This document shows, one piece after another, positions 25,400 to 34,204 of a stretch of DNA of 39,257 nucleotides. The stretch is from Oscillospiraceae bacterium. GTDB taxonomy: Bacteria; Bacillota; Clostridia; Oscillospirales; Oscillospiraceae. The position numbers and the translations under genes are program-made. The stretch's first letter is position 1. Each line of letters opens with the position of its first letter. The notes under the pieces were generated by a model. It made no database searches, was not told the DNA's origin, and worked only from the letters and a program-made list of their open reading frames with translations. The stretch is taken from the NCBI GenBank assembly GCA_022794215.1, contig JAAWEH010000008.1, positions 1 to 39,257 on the forward strand. Direction: 5' to 3'.

Positions 25400-26800
25400 A
25401 TGAAAAAAGTGCAGTTTACTGAGACGGTGCTCCGGGACGCAAACCAGTCCCTGATGGCCACCCGTCTGCCCTACGCCGACTACGAGCCCATCCTGGACGC
25501 CATGGACAAAGCGGGCTACTACTCGGTGGAGTGCTGGGGCGGCGCCACCTTTGATTCCTGCCTGCGCTACCTGGGGGAGGATCCCTGGGAGAGGCTGCGG
25601 AACATCCGCAAGAATATGCCCAACACCCGGCTGCAGATGCTCCTCCGGGGTCAGAACCTGCTGGGCTACAAGCACTACCACGACGACGTGGTGGAGAAGT
25701 TCGTGGAGCTCTCCATCAAGAACGGCATCGACGTGATCCGGATCTTTGACGCCCTCAACGACTTCCGGAACATCAAGACCGCCCTGGAGGCCACCAAGAA
25801 GTACGCCACACCCAAGACCGTGGCCTCGGGCTGTATCTCCTACACCCAGAGCCCTGTCCACACCGTGGAGAAGTACGTGGAGATGTGCAAAGAGCTCAAG
25901 ACCATGGGCTTTGATACCATCTGCCTGAAGGATATGGCGGGCACCATGAGCCCCTATGAGGCCGAGAGCCTTATCAAGGGGATCAAGGACGGCGTGGGGG
26001 ATATGCCCCTGATCCTCCACACCCACTGCACCACCGGCATGGCCTACATGACCATTCTGAAGGCCATTGAGTCCGGGGTGGACGTGATCGACACCGCCAC
26101 CTCCTGCTTCTCCAACGGCACCAGCCAGCCCGCCACCGAGAGCCTGTTCTACGCTCTCCAGCAGTATGGCATCCCCACGGGGCTCAACGAGGAGGTCATC
26201 AACAAGGTCAACGACTTCTTTAAGCCCGTGAAGCAGAAGTATATCGACAACGGCACCCTGTCCCCCAAGAGCATGGGCACCGACGCCCAGGCGCTGGTGT
26301 ACAAGGTTCCCGGCGGGATGCTCTCCAACATGATCGCCAACCTGAAGGACATGGGGGCCATGGACAAGTTTGACGAGGCCCTGGCGGAGATCCCCTCTGT
26401 CCGGAAGGATCTGGGCTATCCTCCCCTGGTCACGCCCCTTTCTCAGATGGTGGGCAACCAGGCGGTGGTCAACGTCCTGATGGGCGAGCGGTACAAGCAG
26501 ATCTCCAACGAGATCAAGAACTACTTCAAGGGGGAGTACGGCATCGCCCCCGGCCCTGTGAGCCAGGAGCTCCAGGATAAGATCCTGGGAGCGGGGGGAC
26601 AGCCCACCGACTGCCGCATTGAGGACGCCAAGCGCACCGGGGAGGAGTTCCAGAAGGCCAAGGAGGCCCTGGGAGACCTGGCCCGCAGCGAGGAGGATCT
26701 GATGAGCTATATCTGCTTCCCCGACCAGGCCATGAAGTTCCTGAAGGATCGGAAGGCCAAGGAGGAGAACGTGGCCACCTATACCATCGAGGAAGCGTAA
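25400..26800 (+). CDS. oadA: Oxaloacetate decarboxylase alpha subunit / carboxyltransferase
   Basis: A 466-residue carboxyltransferase subunit that moves CO2 from oxaloacetate (or a related acid) to biotin. The HMGL-like TIM barrel starts TETVLRDANQSLMATR, with metal and substrate residues in VECWGGATFDSCLRYLGEDP, RIFDALND, CLKDMAGTMSP and LHTHCTTGMA. The conserved PYC/OADA C-terminal domain follows (VPGGMLSNMIANLKDMGAMD). It ends at 466 residues with no biotin domain; that domain is the separate gene two places on. The methylmalonyl-CoA carboxytransferase 5S subunit and pyruvate carboxylase B are close relatives, but the gamma and beta genes favour a Na+ pump. Ribosome site GGAGGTG. Confidence 0.93.
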   Translation: MKKVQFTETVLRDANQSLMATRLPYADYEPILDAMDKAGYYSVECWGGATFDSCLRYLGEDPWERLRNIRKNMPNTRLQMLLRGQNLLGYKHYHDDVVEKFVELSIKNGIDVIRIFDALNDFRNIKTALEATKKYATPKTVASGCISYTQSPVHTVEKYVEMCKELKTMGFDTICLKDMAGTMSPYEAESLIKGIKDGVGDMPLILHTHCTTGMAYMTILKAIESGVDVIDTATSCFSNGTSQPATESLFYALQQYGIPTGLNEEVINKVNDFFKPVKQKYIDNGTLSPKSMGTDAQALVYKVPGGMLSNMIANLKDMGAMDKFDEALAEIPSVRKDLGYPPLVTPLSQMVGNQAVVNVLMGERYKQISNEIKNYFKGEYGIAPGPVSQELQDKILGAGGQPTDCRIEDAKRTGEEFQKAKEALGDLARSEEDLMSYICFPDQAMKFLKDRKAKEENVATYTIEEA

Positions 26801-26814
26801 GGGGGGCCGATAAA

Positions 26815-27126
26815 ATGAAAATGCCTTTTACAGACGCGGTGATCACCGCAATCCTGGGCTACGGCGTGGTTTTTGTGGGGCTGGTGCTGCTCATGTGCGC
26901 CATCATCTTGTTGGGTAAGGTCATGACCGCCAGGAAGGCCGCCCCCGCGGCCGCCCCTGCCCCCGCCCCCAAGGCGGAGCTCCCCGCAGCTCCCGGCTCC
27001 GCCGGAGAGGTGAAGCTCTTCGACGTACCGGACAAGGAGGCCGCCATGGTCATGGCCATCGTGGCTGACAAAATGGGCAAGCCCCTGAACGAGCTGCGCT
27101 TTAAGTCCATCAAGGAGGTCAAATGA
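26815..27126 (+). CDS. oadG: OadG-type gamma subunit
   Basis: A 103-residue small subunit. One N-terminal membrane helix (about 8-34, [20 protein letters not shown]) is followed by an Ala/Pro-rich linker and a short soluble C-terminal region ending [15 protein letters not shown]. Gamma subunits anchor the complex and hold alpha near beta. It begins 14 nt after oadA, and its stop is separated from the biotin-carrier ATG by one nt, typical of coupled translation. Confidence 0.85.
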   Translation: MKMPFTDAVITAILGYGVVFVGLVLLMCAIILLGKVMTARKAAPAAAPAPAPKAELPAAPGSAGEVKLFDVPDKEAAMVMAIVADKMGKPLNELRFKSIKEVK

Positions 27127-27127
27127 G

Positions 27128-27529
27128 ATGAAATATAAAGTGACCCTGAACGGCCGCACCTACGAGGTGGAGGTGGAGGCCGGAAAGGCTATGCTGGTGG
27201 ACGAGTACGAGGCCTATGCCCCCGCTCCCGCCGCCGCCCCTGCCCCCGCTGCGGCTCCTGTGGCCGCTCCCGCCGCCCCCGCTGCGGCTCCCGCTGCCGC
27301 CGCTGTCACCGCCGCCGGCGAGACCGTGGCCGCTCCCATGCCCGGCACCGTGCTCCGGGTGGAGGTGGCCCAGGGCCAGGCCGTGAAGGAGGGCCAGCTG
27401 CTGGTGGTGCTGGAGGCCATGAAGATGGAGAACGAGATCCTGGCTCCCAAGGCCGGCACCGTGGCCCAGATCGTGGCTCAGAAGGGTTCCACTGTGGAGA
27501 CCGGCTCCCCCCTGATCGTACTGGCATAA
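27128..27529 (+). CDS. Biotin carrier protein of the decarboxylase
   Basis: A 133-residue biotin-carboxyl carrier. A short N-terminal strand pair ([19 protein letters not shown]) is followed by a long Ala/Pro linker (about 30-62) and the biotinyl/lipoyl domain (about 66-133). The biotin-accepting Lys99 lies in [11 protein letters not shown]. The Ala/Pro linker is a flexible arm, not a tandem-repeat artefact. It matches the delta/biotin carrier of carboxytransferase-type complexes and completes the alpha subunit, which lacks this domain. Overall order: carboxyltransferase - gamma - biotin carrier - beta pump. Confidence 0.92.
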   Translation: MKYKVTLNGRTYEVEVEAGKAMLVDEYEAYAPAPAAAPAPAAAPVAAPAAPAAAPAAAAVTAAGETVAAPMPGTVLRVEVAQGQAVKEGQLLVVLEAMKMENEILAPKAGTVAQIVAQKGSTVETGSPLIVLA

Positions 27530-27544
27530 GGGAGGGCTTTTCGG

Positions 27545-28933
27545 ATGGATATTTTAGGAACCCTAGGAGGGCTGGTGCAGGACTCCGGCTTTGCCGGATT
27601 CTTCGCCGCAGGCGGCTGGAAGAATCTCATTATGATCGCCGTAGCCTGCGTCCTGCTCTACCTGGGCATTCACAAAAAGTTCGAGCCCCTGCTGCTGGTG
27701 GGCATCGCCTTCGGCGCCCTGCTCACCAACATTCCCGGGGGTGGGCTGTACCACATGGAGATGTGGGACGCCTACATCTATAACGCCCCCTATGACGCCG
27801 CCAACCAGATCTGCCTCTACAATGTGGAGGAGGATCGGGTCATGACGGAGGAGGAGTATATCAATGCCCTGCTGGTCTCCGCCGGCGTGGAGGGGACGGA
27901 GGGTATGACGGCCCAGGAGCAGCTCACAAAGGCCCTGGTACTGATAGAGCAGGGGACTCTCCAGGAGCCTGAGCTTTTGGAGAAGGTGTCCTTCACCGAT
28001 ATCGCCCACCACGGCGGACTGCTGGATATTCTCTATATCGGGGTGAAGGCAGGTCTCTATCCCTGTCTCATCTTCATCGGTATCGGCGCCATGACCGACT
28101 TCGGCCCGCTGATCGCCCGGCCCTCCTCCCTGCTGTTGGGGGCCGCCGCCCAGATGGGCGTGTTCCTGGCCTTCTTTGCGGCCATCATGCTGGGCTTCAC
28201 CGGGCCGGAGGCCGGCTCCATCGGTATCATCGGTGGCGCCGACGGGCCGACGGCTATCTTGACCACATCACTTTTGGCACCACACCTTTTAGGCCCCATC
28301 GCCATTGCGGCTTACTCCTACATGGCTCTGATCCCCATGATCCAGAAGCCCCTCATGCGGGCGTTGACCACGGAGAAGGAGCGGAAGGTGAAGATGGAGC
28401 AGGCCCGGGCGGTGTCCAAGACGGAGAAGATCATCTTCCCCATCGTGGTAGCCGTGTTCGTGATCCTGCTGATCCCCTCCACCGCCCCCCTCATCGGCTG
28501 TCTCATGTTCGGCAACCTGCTGAAGGAGACGGGGGTCACCGACCGGCTGAGCGACACCGCCCAGAACGCCCTGATGAACATTGTGACCTTGTTCCTGGGC
28601 ATCAGTGTGGGCGCTACCACCGTGGCCTCCCGGTTCCTGTCTCTTGAGACCATCAAGATCGTGGTGCTGGGCGTCGTGGCCTTCATGTTCTCCACGGTGG
28701 GCGGACTGCTGGTGGGCAAGCTCATGTACAAGCTCTCCGGCGGCAAGATCAATCCCCTCATCGGCTCCGCCGGCGTGTCCGCCGTCCCCATGGCGGCCCG
28801 GGTCAGCCAGGATGTGGGCCGGGAGGCCGATCCCAACAACTTCCTGCTGATGCACGCCATGGGCCCCAACGTGGCTGGCGTGATCGGCTCGGCCATCGCC
28901 GCGGGCTTCCTGATCAAGGTGTTCGGCGGCTGA
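27545..28933 (+). CDS. oadB: Sodium-translocating decarboxylase beta subunit
   Basis: A 462-residue membrane subunit that decarboxylates carboxybiotin and exports Na+. Many hydrophobic segments are visible, with hallmark stretches GIGAMTDFGPLIARPSSLLL, GIIGGADGPTAI (Na+ and proton path) and AVPMAARVSQDVGREADPNN near the end. The region between the first membrane hairpin and the GAMTDFG core (about residues 70-155) carries about 80 extra, acidic, hydrophilic residues compared with the compact proteins I know (about 375-430 residues). The C-terminus is complete, with a terminator just behind. Ribosome site GGGAGG. Confidence 0.93.
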   Translation: MDILGTLGGLVQDSGFAGFFAAGGWKNLIMIAVACVLLYLGIHKKFEPLLLVGIAFGALLTNIPGGGLYHMEMWDAYIYNAPYDAANQICLYNVEEDRVMTEEEYINALLVSAGVEGTEGMTAQEQLTKALVLIEQGTLQEPELLEKVSFTDIAHHGGLLDILYIGVKAGLYPCLIFIGIGAMTDFGPLIARPSSLLLGAAAQMGVFLAFFAAIMLGFTGPEAGSIGIIGGADGPTAILTTSLLAPHLLGPIAIAAYSYMALIPMIQKPLMRALTTEKERKVKMEQARAVSKTEKIIFPIVVAVFVILLIPSTAPLIGCLMFGNLLKETGVTDRLSDTAQNALMNIVTLFLGISVGATTVASRFLSLETIKIVVLGVVAFMFSTVGGLLVGKLMYKLSGGKINPLIGSAGVSAVPMAARVSQDVGREADPNNFLLMHAMGPNVAGVIGSAIAAGFLIKVFGG

Positions 28934-28944
28934 TCCAGAATAAG

Positions 28945-28982
28945 AAAAAGCACCGGAGGCTGCTGCCTTCGGTGCTTTTTTA
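28945..28982 (+). terminator. Terminator of the oad operon
   Basis: Stem AAAAAGCACCGGAGGC with GCCTTCGGTGCTTTTT (one G-T pair), 4-nt loop and T-run. Confidence 0.85.
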
Positions 28983-28990
28983 TAGAGGAC

Positions 28991-29024
28991 AAAGGGCCGC
29001 AGCTTTTGAAAGCCGCGGCCCTTT
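28991..29024 (-). terminator. Terminator of the cysteine-related operon
   Basis: Ten-bp stem AAAGGGCCGC/GCGGCCCTTT with an interior AGCTTTTGAAAGC-like loop that can pair further. It is positioned for the minus-strand operon ending at 29059. The T-run is weak. Confidence 0.6.
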
Positions 29025-29058
29025 GCCTATGTGTGAGAAAAAAGGGGGGAGATAAGGG

Positions 29059-30345
29059 TCAGAGGGAGGGATCCACCATGATCCGTAGGATCTCCTGGTC
29101 GGTGGCCTCCATACCGTCCTTGGCCATACGGCAGAAGCTGTCGATGGTTTTTTCATAGGCGTCCTTTACCAGGCCCTCTCCGGGGCGGAAAACCCGGCCC
29201 CGCTTGGCCATCTCGTAGCCCATGAGGCCAGCCTCGATGGAGGAGGAGATCTTGGCCGCGCAGGAGGACTTGGCTCCGTCGCAGACCACGCCGCCGATGT
29301 TGGCCAGGGAGTTGGTGATGATCATGCCCAGGATATCGGCGCCGGCCCCCTGGAGGAAGGCGATGCCACAGGCGGCGGCGGTGCCGGCGCTGACCGCGCC
29401 GCAGAAGGCGGAGAGGCGGCCCACCTTGTACTTTTGCATGATGGCCACCAGGTTGGACACCAGCAGGGCCCGGAGCAGCTCCTCGTGGGAGGAGCCCAGG
29501 GCCTTGGCGTACTCAATGACGGGGACGGAGACGGTGATGCCCTGGTTGCCGCTGCCCGAGTTGATGACCACTGGCATCTCGCAGCCGTTCATTCGGGCGT
29601 CGGAGCCGGCAGCGGCCGCCGCCCGGGCCCGGACGTTCACCGAGTCGCCGTAGACCTCAAGGAGGGTCTGGCCCACCGACTCGCCCCAGGGCTTGGACAG
29701 ACCCTCCCGGGAGATGGCGCTGTTGCAGGCGATCTGTTTTTCCAGCAGCTCCCGGACGCCGGAAAGGCCGGCGGTTTTGGCGTAGGCCACGATCCCCTCC
29801 AGAGAAAGGCAGGAGCGGTCGGTACCGCTGTCGGTGAGGGTGGCGGCGTCATGGGGGATGTTGTAGACCTCCTGGCCGTTCTTCTCCATGCGGACAATGT
29901 GGTTATGCTCGTGGAGGATTTCCACCATGGCGGTATCCTGGCCGCTGCGGCAGCGGATGATGATATGGAGCTTGGCGGGGGTCTCCAGCAGGTGCACCTG
30001 GCAGATATTCCGGGCCAGAAGCTCCTTGGTGAGGGCCAGATCCTCCCCGGTGACCGTGGTGAGGACCTCCAGATCCCGGCTGGGGTCGCCGCCTACGGCG
30101 CCCAGGATGGCAGCGGCCTCGATGCCTCGCAGATCCACGGTCATGGGGACTACCACGGCCTTGGCGTTTTTGATCAGGTTGCCGCTGCACTCCACTGTCA
30201 GTTCCTGGGGGATGGCACCCAGCAGCTTTCGGGCATTGGCGGCGCCAAAGGCGATGGCGATGGGCTCTGTGCAGCCCAGGGCGGTGAGGAGCTCCTCGTG
30301 GAGGATGGCCTCGAATTTACAACAGTCTTGGCAACTCGGTTCCAT
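29059..30345 (-). CDS. L-cysteine desulfidase family protein (CyuA/UPF0597)
   Basis: A 428-residue protein of the UPF0597/CyuA family, related to the alpha subunit of iron-sulfur serine dehydratases. Characteristic blocks: ALGCTEPIAIAFGAANAR near 22-39, VECSGNLIKNAKAVVVPM, VINSGSGNQGITVSVPV, and the C-terminal CDGAKSSCAAKISSSIEAG, whose cysteines together with Cys in GCTEP probably bind a 4Fe-4S cluster. Characterised relatives split L-cysteine into pyruvate, ammonia and sulfide; serine-type activity is the main alternative. Last gene of the six-gene operon, 26 nt after the M24 gene. Its position as the last step fits a pathway that delivers cysteine. Confidence 0.9.
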   Translation of the reverse strand: MEPSCQDCCKFEAILHEELLTALGCTEPIAIAFGAANARKLLGAIPQELTVECSGNLIKNAKAVVVPMTVDLRGIEAAAILGAVGGDPSRDLEVLTTVTGEDLALTKELLARNICQVHLLETPAKLHIIIRCRSGQDTAMVEILHEHNHIVRMEKNGQEVYNIPHDAATLTDSGTDRSCLSLEGIVAYAKTAGLSGVRELLEKQIACNSAISREGLSKPWGESVGQTLLEVYGDSVNVRARAAAAAGSDARMNGCEMPVVINSGSGNQGITVSVPVIEYAKALGSSHEELLRALLVSNLVAIMQKYKVGRLSAFCGAVSAGTAAACGIAFLQGAGADILGMIITNSLANIGGVVCDGAKSSCAAKISSSIEAGLMGYEMAKRGRVFRPGEGLVKDAYEKTIDSFCRMAKDGMEATDQEILRIMVDPSL

Positions 30346-30371
30346 AGTTGATCTCTCCGTTTCCGCGGGGA

Positions 30372-31442
30372 TTATTCCAGAACCCGCAAGTCTTTTGACA
30401 GATGATTCAGCACCTCCACGCCGGAGGAGGTGACGGCCACCAGATCCTCGATCCGCACGCCGCCCAGCTGGGGGATGTAGATCCCCGGCTCGATGGAGAA
30501 CACCATGCCCTCCTCCAGAATGGTCTGGGAGGCGGCGCTGATGTAGGGCTCCTCGTGGAGATGGAGGCCAATGCCGTGGCCTGTCCGGTGGGTGAAATAG
30601 GGGCCGTAGCCGCTTTTTTCAATGACGCTTCGACAGATCTGATCCACCTCCTGGGCCCTTCGGCCCGGGCGGACGGCGTCAATGCCGGCCATATTGGCCT
30701 CCAGAACCACGTGGTAGATCTGCTCCAGCTTTCGATCCACGTCCCGGAAAAAGACGGTGCGGGTCATGTCCGACTCATACCGCTGATAGGGGGCGCCTGC
30801 GTCGATAAGGATGGAATCTCCAGGTTGGGGACAGACGGAGCGGGACTGGGGGTGGGGACTGGCGCAATTGGCTCCGAAGGCCACCAGGGCTCCACCGCTG
30901 TGTCCGTCGGAGCCGTGCTTGTCATAGAGGGCGTGGATGCTCTGGCTCAGGCCCAGCTCGGTGGATCGGGAGGTGATAGAGAGGATGAGCTCGTCCACTA
31001 CCAGGTCGTTGATCTGGGAGGCCCGGCGGAGAAGGGAGAGCTCCCCCTTATCCTTGCGGCACATGGGTAGGGAGAGAAGCTCCCGGGCCGGGCAAAAGCG
31101 GCAGTCCGGGGCCAGGGGGAGCAGCTCCAGGAGGAAGCGGGAGGGCCAGGCTCCATCTACCGCCACCACCCCGCCGGGCTTCAGGTGAGAGGCCAGATCC
31201 CGAAGGGCGGAGAGCTCCTGGCCGTCTTTGTGGCATATCACCTTGCCATCCAGGGCAAAAAGCTCGTTGGCGTAGTATCGGCAGGTGGCTTGGCGATCCA
31301 CCAGAAGGACGCGCAGCCGCTCCATGGCGGGCTCGTATGCTCCGGTGTAGAAGAACAGGTCTAAATCGTTGGACAGGAGGACTTGGTCGATCCCCCGCTC
31401 CTCCATGAGCCGGATCAGACGCCCCAGGCGCTCTTGGTTCAT
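30372..31442 (-). CDS. M24 family metallopeptidase (Xaa-Pro-type)
   Basis: A 356-residue creatinase/aminopeptidase P-fold enzyme. The N-terminal creatinase-N domain (GIDQVLLSNDLDLFFYTGAY) precedes the catalytic pita-bread domain with all five metal ligands: Asp in ILIDAGAPY, Asp in YESDMTRTVF, His in TGHGIGLHLHEEP, Glu in FSIEPGIYIP and Glu in RIEDLVAV. It removes N-terminal residues, often before proline, in the cytoplasm. ATG 31442 overlaps the stop of the M20 gene as ATGA, which means coupled translation. A longer in-frame extension to 31628 lies wholly inside that gene and is rejected. With the M20 enzyme it makes a peptide-trimming pair. Confidence 0.9.
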   Translation of the reverse strand: MNQERLGRLIRLMEERGIDQVLLSNDLDLFFYTGAYEPAMERLRVLLVDRQATCRYYANELFALDGKVICHKDGQELSALRDLASHLKPGGVVAVDGAWPSRFLLELLPLAPDCRFCPARELLSLPMCRKDKGELSLLRRASQINDLVVDELILSITSRSTELGLSQSIHALYDKHGSDGHSGGALVAFGANCASPHPQSRSVCPQPGDSILIDAGAPYQRYESDMTRTVFFRDVDRKLEQIYHVVLEANMAGIDAVRPGRRAQEVDQICRSVIEKSGYGPYFTHRTGHGIGLHLHEEPYISAASQTILEEGMVFSIEPGIYIPQLGGVRIEDLVAVTSSGVEVLNHLSKDLRVLE

Positions 31443-32836
31443 AGAGGGCTCCCTTCCCGGGGACAGCTGAGGCGGTAGAGGGTGTAGGAGACCATGTCCG
31501 TGTGATCGAAGAAGTCGGGGATCTCCACAAACTCGTCGGGGGCGTGAACCTTGTCTCCGCAGCCGCCGAAGGCCACCAGACGGCCCTGGAACTTTTTGGC
31601 GTAAGTTCCCCCGGCGATAGAGCGGCATTTGGGCTCCGGCTTTCCCTTGTCCAGGCAGACCTGGCGGAGGATGGCGAACTCCTCCTGGCAGGTGCAGCAG
31701 TGGCCGTCCACGGCGGAAAGGAGCTTCAGATCCAGGCCGGACTGGGCGGCCAAGGCCTCCAGCTGGGTCTGGAGAAGCCGGGAATTGGTGACGGTGGGGT
31801 AGCGGATATCTCCCACAGTCCGGATACGGCCCTGCTCCACCTCTATAAGGCCAAGGCTCAGGGTGAGGGGCCCCATATGCTCGTCCCGGCAGGCCAGCTC
31901 CAGGCTGGAAACGTTCCAGTCGGAGCCGATGTGGGAATCAATGAACCGGGTGAGGGGATCGGCGCGGTCTGCCAGCAGGCGGCAGGTGAAGGCGGCGTAG
32001 AGGGAGATGGCGCTCCTGCCGCTCTCCGGCATAGCCGCGTGGGCGGAGGCTCCCAGGAAGGAGACGGTGAGGGTCTCTCCCTCCTGGGAGCAGGTCAGGT
32101 GGGGGCCGGCAAGGAGCTCCGGCAGACGCTTCAGCTCCTCTGCGGAGAGGGAGGAGCGGTCAAAGGCAGCGGTGACCAGGGCGGGTACCATGTTGGAGGC
32201 CAGACCTCCCGTGACCCGAAGAAGGGGGCTCTGGATCAGGGGAGCTTCCAGCCGGAACTCCATGCGGCCTTTCTCGGCGTTGACAATGTCGTAGCCGTCG
32301 CTGTCCGGGGTGAAGCCGAAGGAGGGGAGAGGCTGGGAGGACAGGTAGTGATCCAGATCCTCCATGCCGGTCTCCTCGGCGCAGCCGTAGATGACCCGGA
32401 TACGTCGGGCGGGCTTATAGCCCAGCTCCTTCATGCAGCGCAGGGCATAGAGCCCGGAGATGACTCCGGGCTTGTCGTCCCCGGCCCCTCTAGCGTAGAT
32501 GGTACCCTCCGTCTCCTCGGCGGCGAAGGGGGGATGGCTCCAGCCGTCCCCGGGGGGGACTACGTCCAGGTGGGCCACGGAGCAGATGTAGTCCTCCCCC
32601 TGGCCGTATTCACTATAGCCGATGTAATAATCCAGGTTCACCGTCTCCAGGCCAAAGGCTTTGGAGAGCTCCAGCACATAGTCCAGAGCCTGCCGGTTCC
32701 CGGGTCCGAAGGGAGCGCCTGGCTGGCGATCCCTTCGGACGGAATCGATTTTCAGCAGCTGCTTGAAATGGAACAGCATCTCTTCCCGATAGCCCGCCAT
32801 TTTTTCCTGGAGGGCTTTGCCCATCTCATCTATCAT
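31439..32836 (-). CDS. M20 family dipeptidase (PepV/Sapep-like)
   Basis: A 465-residue di-zinc peptidase of the M20 PepV/Sapep group. Metal ligands and catalytic residues are visible: CSVAHLDVVPPGDGW (His, catalytic Asp), IYARGAGDDKPGVISGLYAL (Asp), IYGCAEETGMEDLDHYL (catalytic Glu and ligand Glu), TPDSDGYDIVN and late GGCGDKVHAPDEFVEI (His). A lid domain fills the middle (about 190-350). It probably cuts dipeptides, which fits cysteinyl or other small peptides. M20 also includes N-carbamoyl-amino acid hydrolases, relevant to the ATC-hydrolase neighbour, but motifs here look dipeptidase-like. Starts 10 nt after the transporter gene. Confidence 0.9.
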   Translation of the reverse strand: MIDEMGKALQEKMAGYREEMLFHFKQLLKIDSVRRDRQPGAPFGPGNRQALDYVLELSKAFGLETVNLDYYIGYSEYGQGEDYICSVAHLDVVPPGDGWSHPPFAAEETEGTIYARGAGDDKPGVISGLYALRCMKELGYKPARRIRVIYGCAEETGMEDLDHYLSSQPLPSFGFTPDSDGYDIVNAEKGRMEFRLEAPLIQSPLLRVTGGLASNMVPALVTAAFDRSSLSAEELKRLPELLAGPHLTCSQEGETLTVSFLGASAHAAMPESGRSAISLYAAFTCRLLADRADPLTRFIDSHIGSDWNVSSLELACRDEHMGPLTLSLGLIEVEQGRIRTVGDIRYPTVTNSRLLQTQLEALAAQSGLDLKLLSAVDGHCCTCQEEFAILRQVCLDKGKPEPKCRSIAGGTYAKKFQGRLVAFGGCGDKVHAPDEFVEIPDFFDHTDMVSYTLYRLSCPREGSPL

Positions 32837-32846
32837 GGCCGGCGCC

Positions 32847-34190
32847 TCAGTGGATCAGAAGCTTGGTCAGGCCCCAGATGATGGGCATGGAGAGGATAGT
32901 GCGCTCGAAAAAGACCAGGAAGATCTTGGCCAGGTTGAAGTCCACCTTGGAGCGGAGCATCATGACACCGATCTCAGACAGGTAGATGATCTGGGCGATG
33001 GCCATGCAGAAGATGAAGAACCGGGTGCTGATGTTGGTAATGGCGCCGGCCATGGCGATGGGCAGGAACTGATCCAGGAAGCCGGTGAGGAGCATGGGAG
33101 CGGCCACCTCCGCCTCGGCAAAGCCCATCAGGTTCAGGATGGGAACGAAGGGCATGGTGAGGATCTTGAAGATGGGGGTATACTCGTTGATGATCATGCC
33201 GGTGCAGGCTACGAACATAACCATGGGCAGCACGTCGAACCACACGCTGCAGATGCTCTGGACGCCCTTAATGAGGAATTTCTTACCGTTCATCTGGGCG
33301 GCCCGGTCTACGGCGCACTCCAGGGCCCAGCGGCTCTTGCTCACGTCCTGGGGGACTTCCTCCTTGATCTCGGTGGTGCCCTCGGCGTACTCGTCCTTGG
33401 CTTTGTTCAGGGGGTAGACCCGGGGCAGGATGATGGCGCAGGGAATGACGGCGGCGTAAATGACCAGCACGGAGGGCAGGAAGTAGTCCTCCAGCCCGCA
33501 GGTTCGGGCCAGGATGAAGATGAAGCTGAAGGCGGCGGTGGAGAAGCAGGTCATGATGACGCAGGCCTCCCGCTTGGTGTAGTAGCCGTCCTTATACTGG
33601 CCGGAGGTGAGCAGGGCGCCGGTGAGGCTGCTGCCCACCCAGGAGGCGATGCAGTCCAGGGAGGCCCGGCCGGGCAGGGTGAACAGGGGCCGCATCAGGC
33701 TCCGAACTAGAATGCCCACGTAGTCCATGATGCCGAAGTCGGTAAGCAGGCTGATGAGGAAGCAGGTGCCTACCATCAGGGTCAGGATGGTGGTGACGAT
33801 GTAGTAGGCCTCCCCGCCGGTGGCCGGGTTCCAGATAAACTCAGGGCCCACCTGGAACAGGTAGCACACCACGTAGATAAAGCCCACGATCCGCACACCC
33901 ATGATCACAGGGGAGATATCGAACAGGCTGCGCATGGTCTTGTTTTCGGTGATAAACTTGGGCTTGCAGAGCTTGACGAGGATGGGCACGCCGGCAGCGA
34001 CGCCCAGGAACAGGATGGAGAGCTGATCTACAATGGGGGTCATCCATTTCTGGATCACGTCGCACAGCAGGGACACGCCCAGCACGAACTTGCCGTCGAT
34101 CTTCATGGGGATCAGGAACAGGGCCGCTCCCAGCAGGGAGGGGATCAGAAATTTCAGAACCTGGCCGGCGGTCAATTTTCTCTTTTCCAT
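32847..34190 (-). CDS. YjiH-type nucleoside-recognition (Gate) membrane protein
   Basis: A 447-residue polytopic membrane protein resembling YjiH. Roughly ten membrane segments are visible. The central GILVRSLMRPLFTLPGRASL and SWVGSSLTGALLTSGQYKDG blocks belong to the nucleoside-recognition ('Gate') domain, and the C-terminal part continues with EAEVAAPMLLTGFLDQFLPI. Proteins of this type are presumed transporters with unknown substrates. The gene is in the operon between the ATC-hydrolase-like and M20 genes, so it is the best candidate for substrate uptake. Start at ATG 34190 (MEKRKLTAGQ, after GAGGAGAG); an upstream in-frame start at 34208 overlaps the previous gene. Confidence 0.82.
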   Translation of the reverse strand: MEKRKLTAGQVLKFLIPSLLGAALFLIPMKIDGKFVLGVSLLCDVIQKWMTPIVDQLSILFLGVAAGVPILVKLCKPKFITENKTMRSLFDISPVIMGVRIVGFIYVVCYLFQVGPEFIWNPATGGEAYYIVTTILTLMVGTCFLISLLTDFGIMDYVGILVRSLMRPLFTLPGRASLDCIASWVGSSLTGALLTSGQYKDGYYTKREACVIMTCFSTAAFSFIFILARTCGLEDYFLPSVLVIYAAVIPCAIILPRVYPLNKAKDEYAEGTTEIKEEVPQDVSKSRWALECAVDRAAQMNGKKFLIKGVQSICSVWFDVLPMVMFVACTGMIINEYTPIFKILTMPFVPILNLMGFAEAEVAAPMLLTGFLDQFLPIAMAGAITNISTRFFIFCMAIAQIIYLSEIGVMMLRSKVDFNLAKIFLVFFERTILSMPIIWGLTKLLIH

Positions 34191-34204
34191 GGTGTTCTCT
34201 CCTC

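Noticed and set aside
27215-27320. Ala/Pro-coding repetitive stretch as a tandem repeat
   Set aside because: It is the flexible linker expected in biotin carrier proteins.
31443-31628. N-terminal extension of the M24 peptidase
   Set aside because: Lies inside the M20 gene and is Arg/Pro-rich; the ATGA overlap start at 31442 is better.
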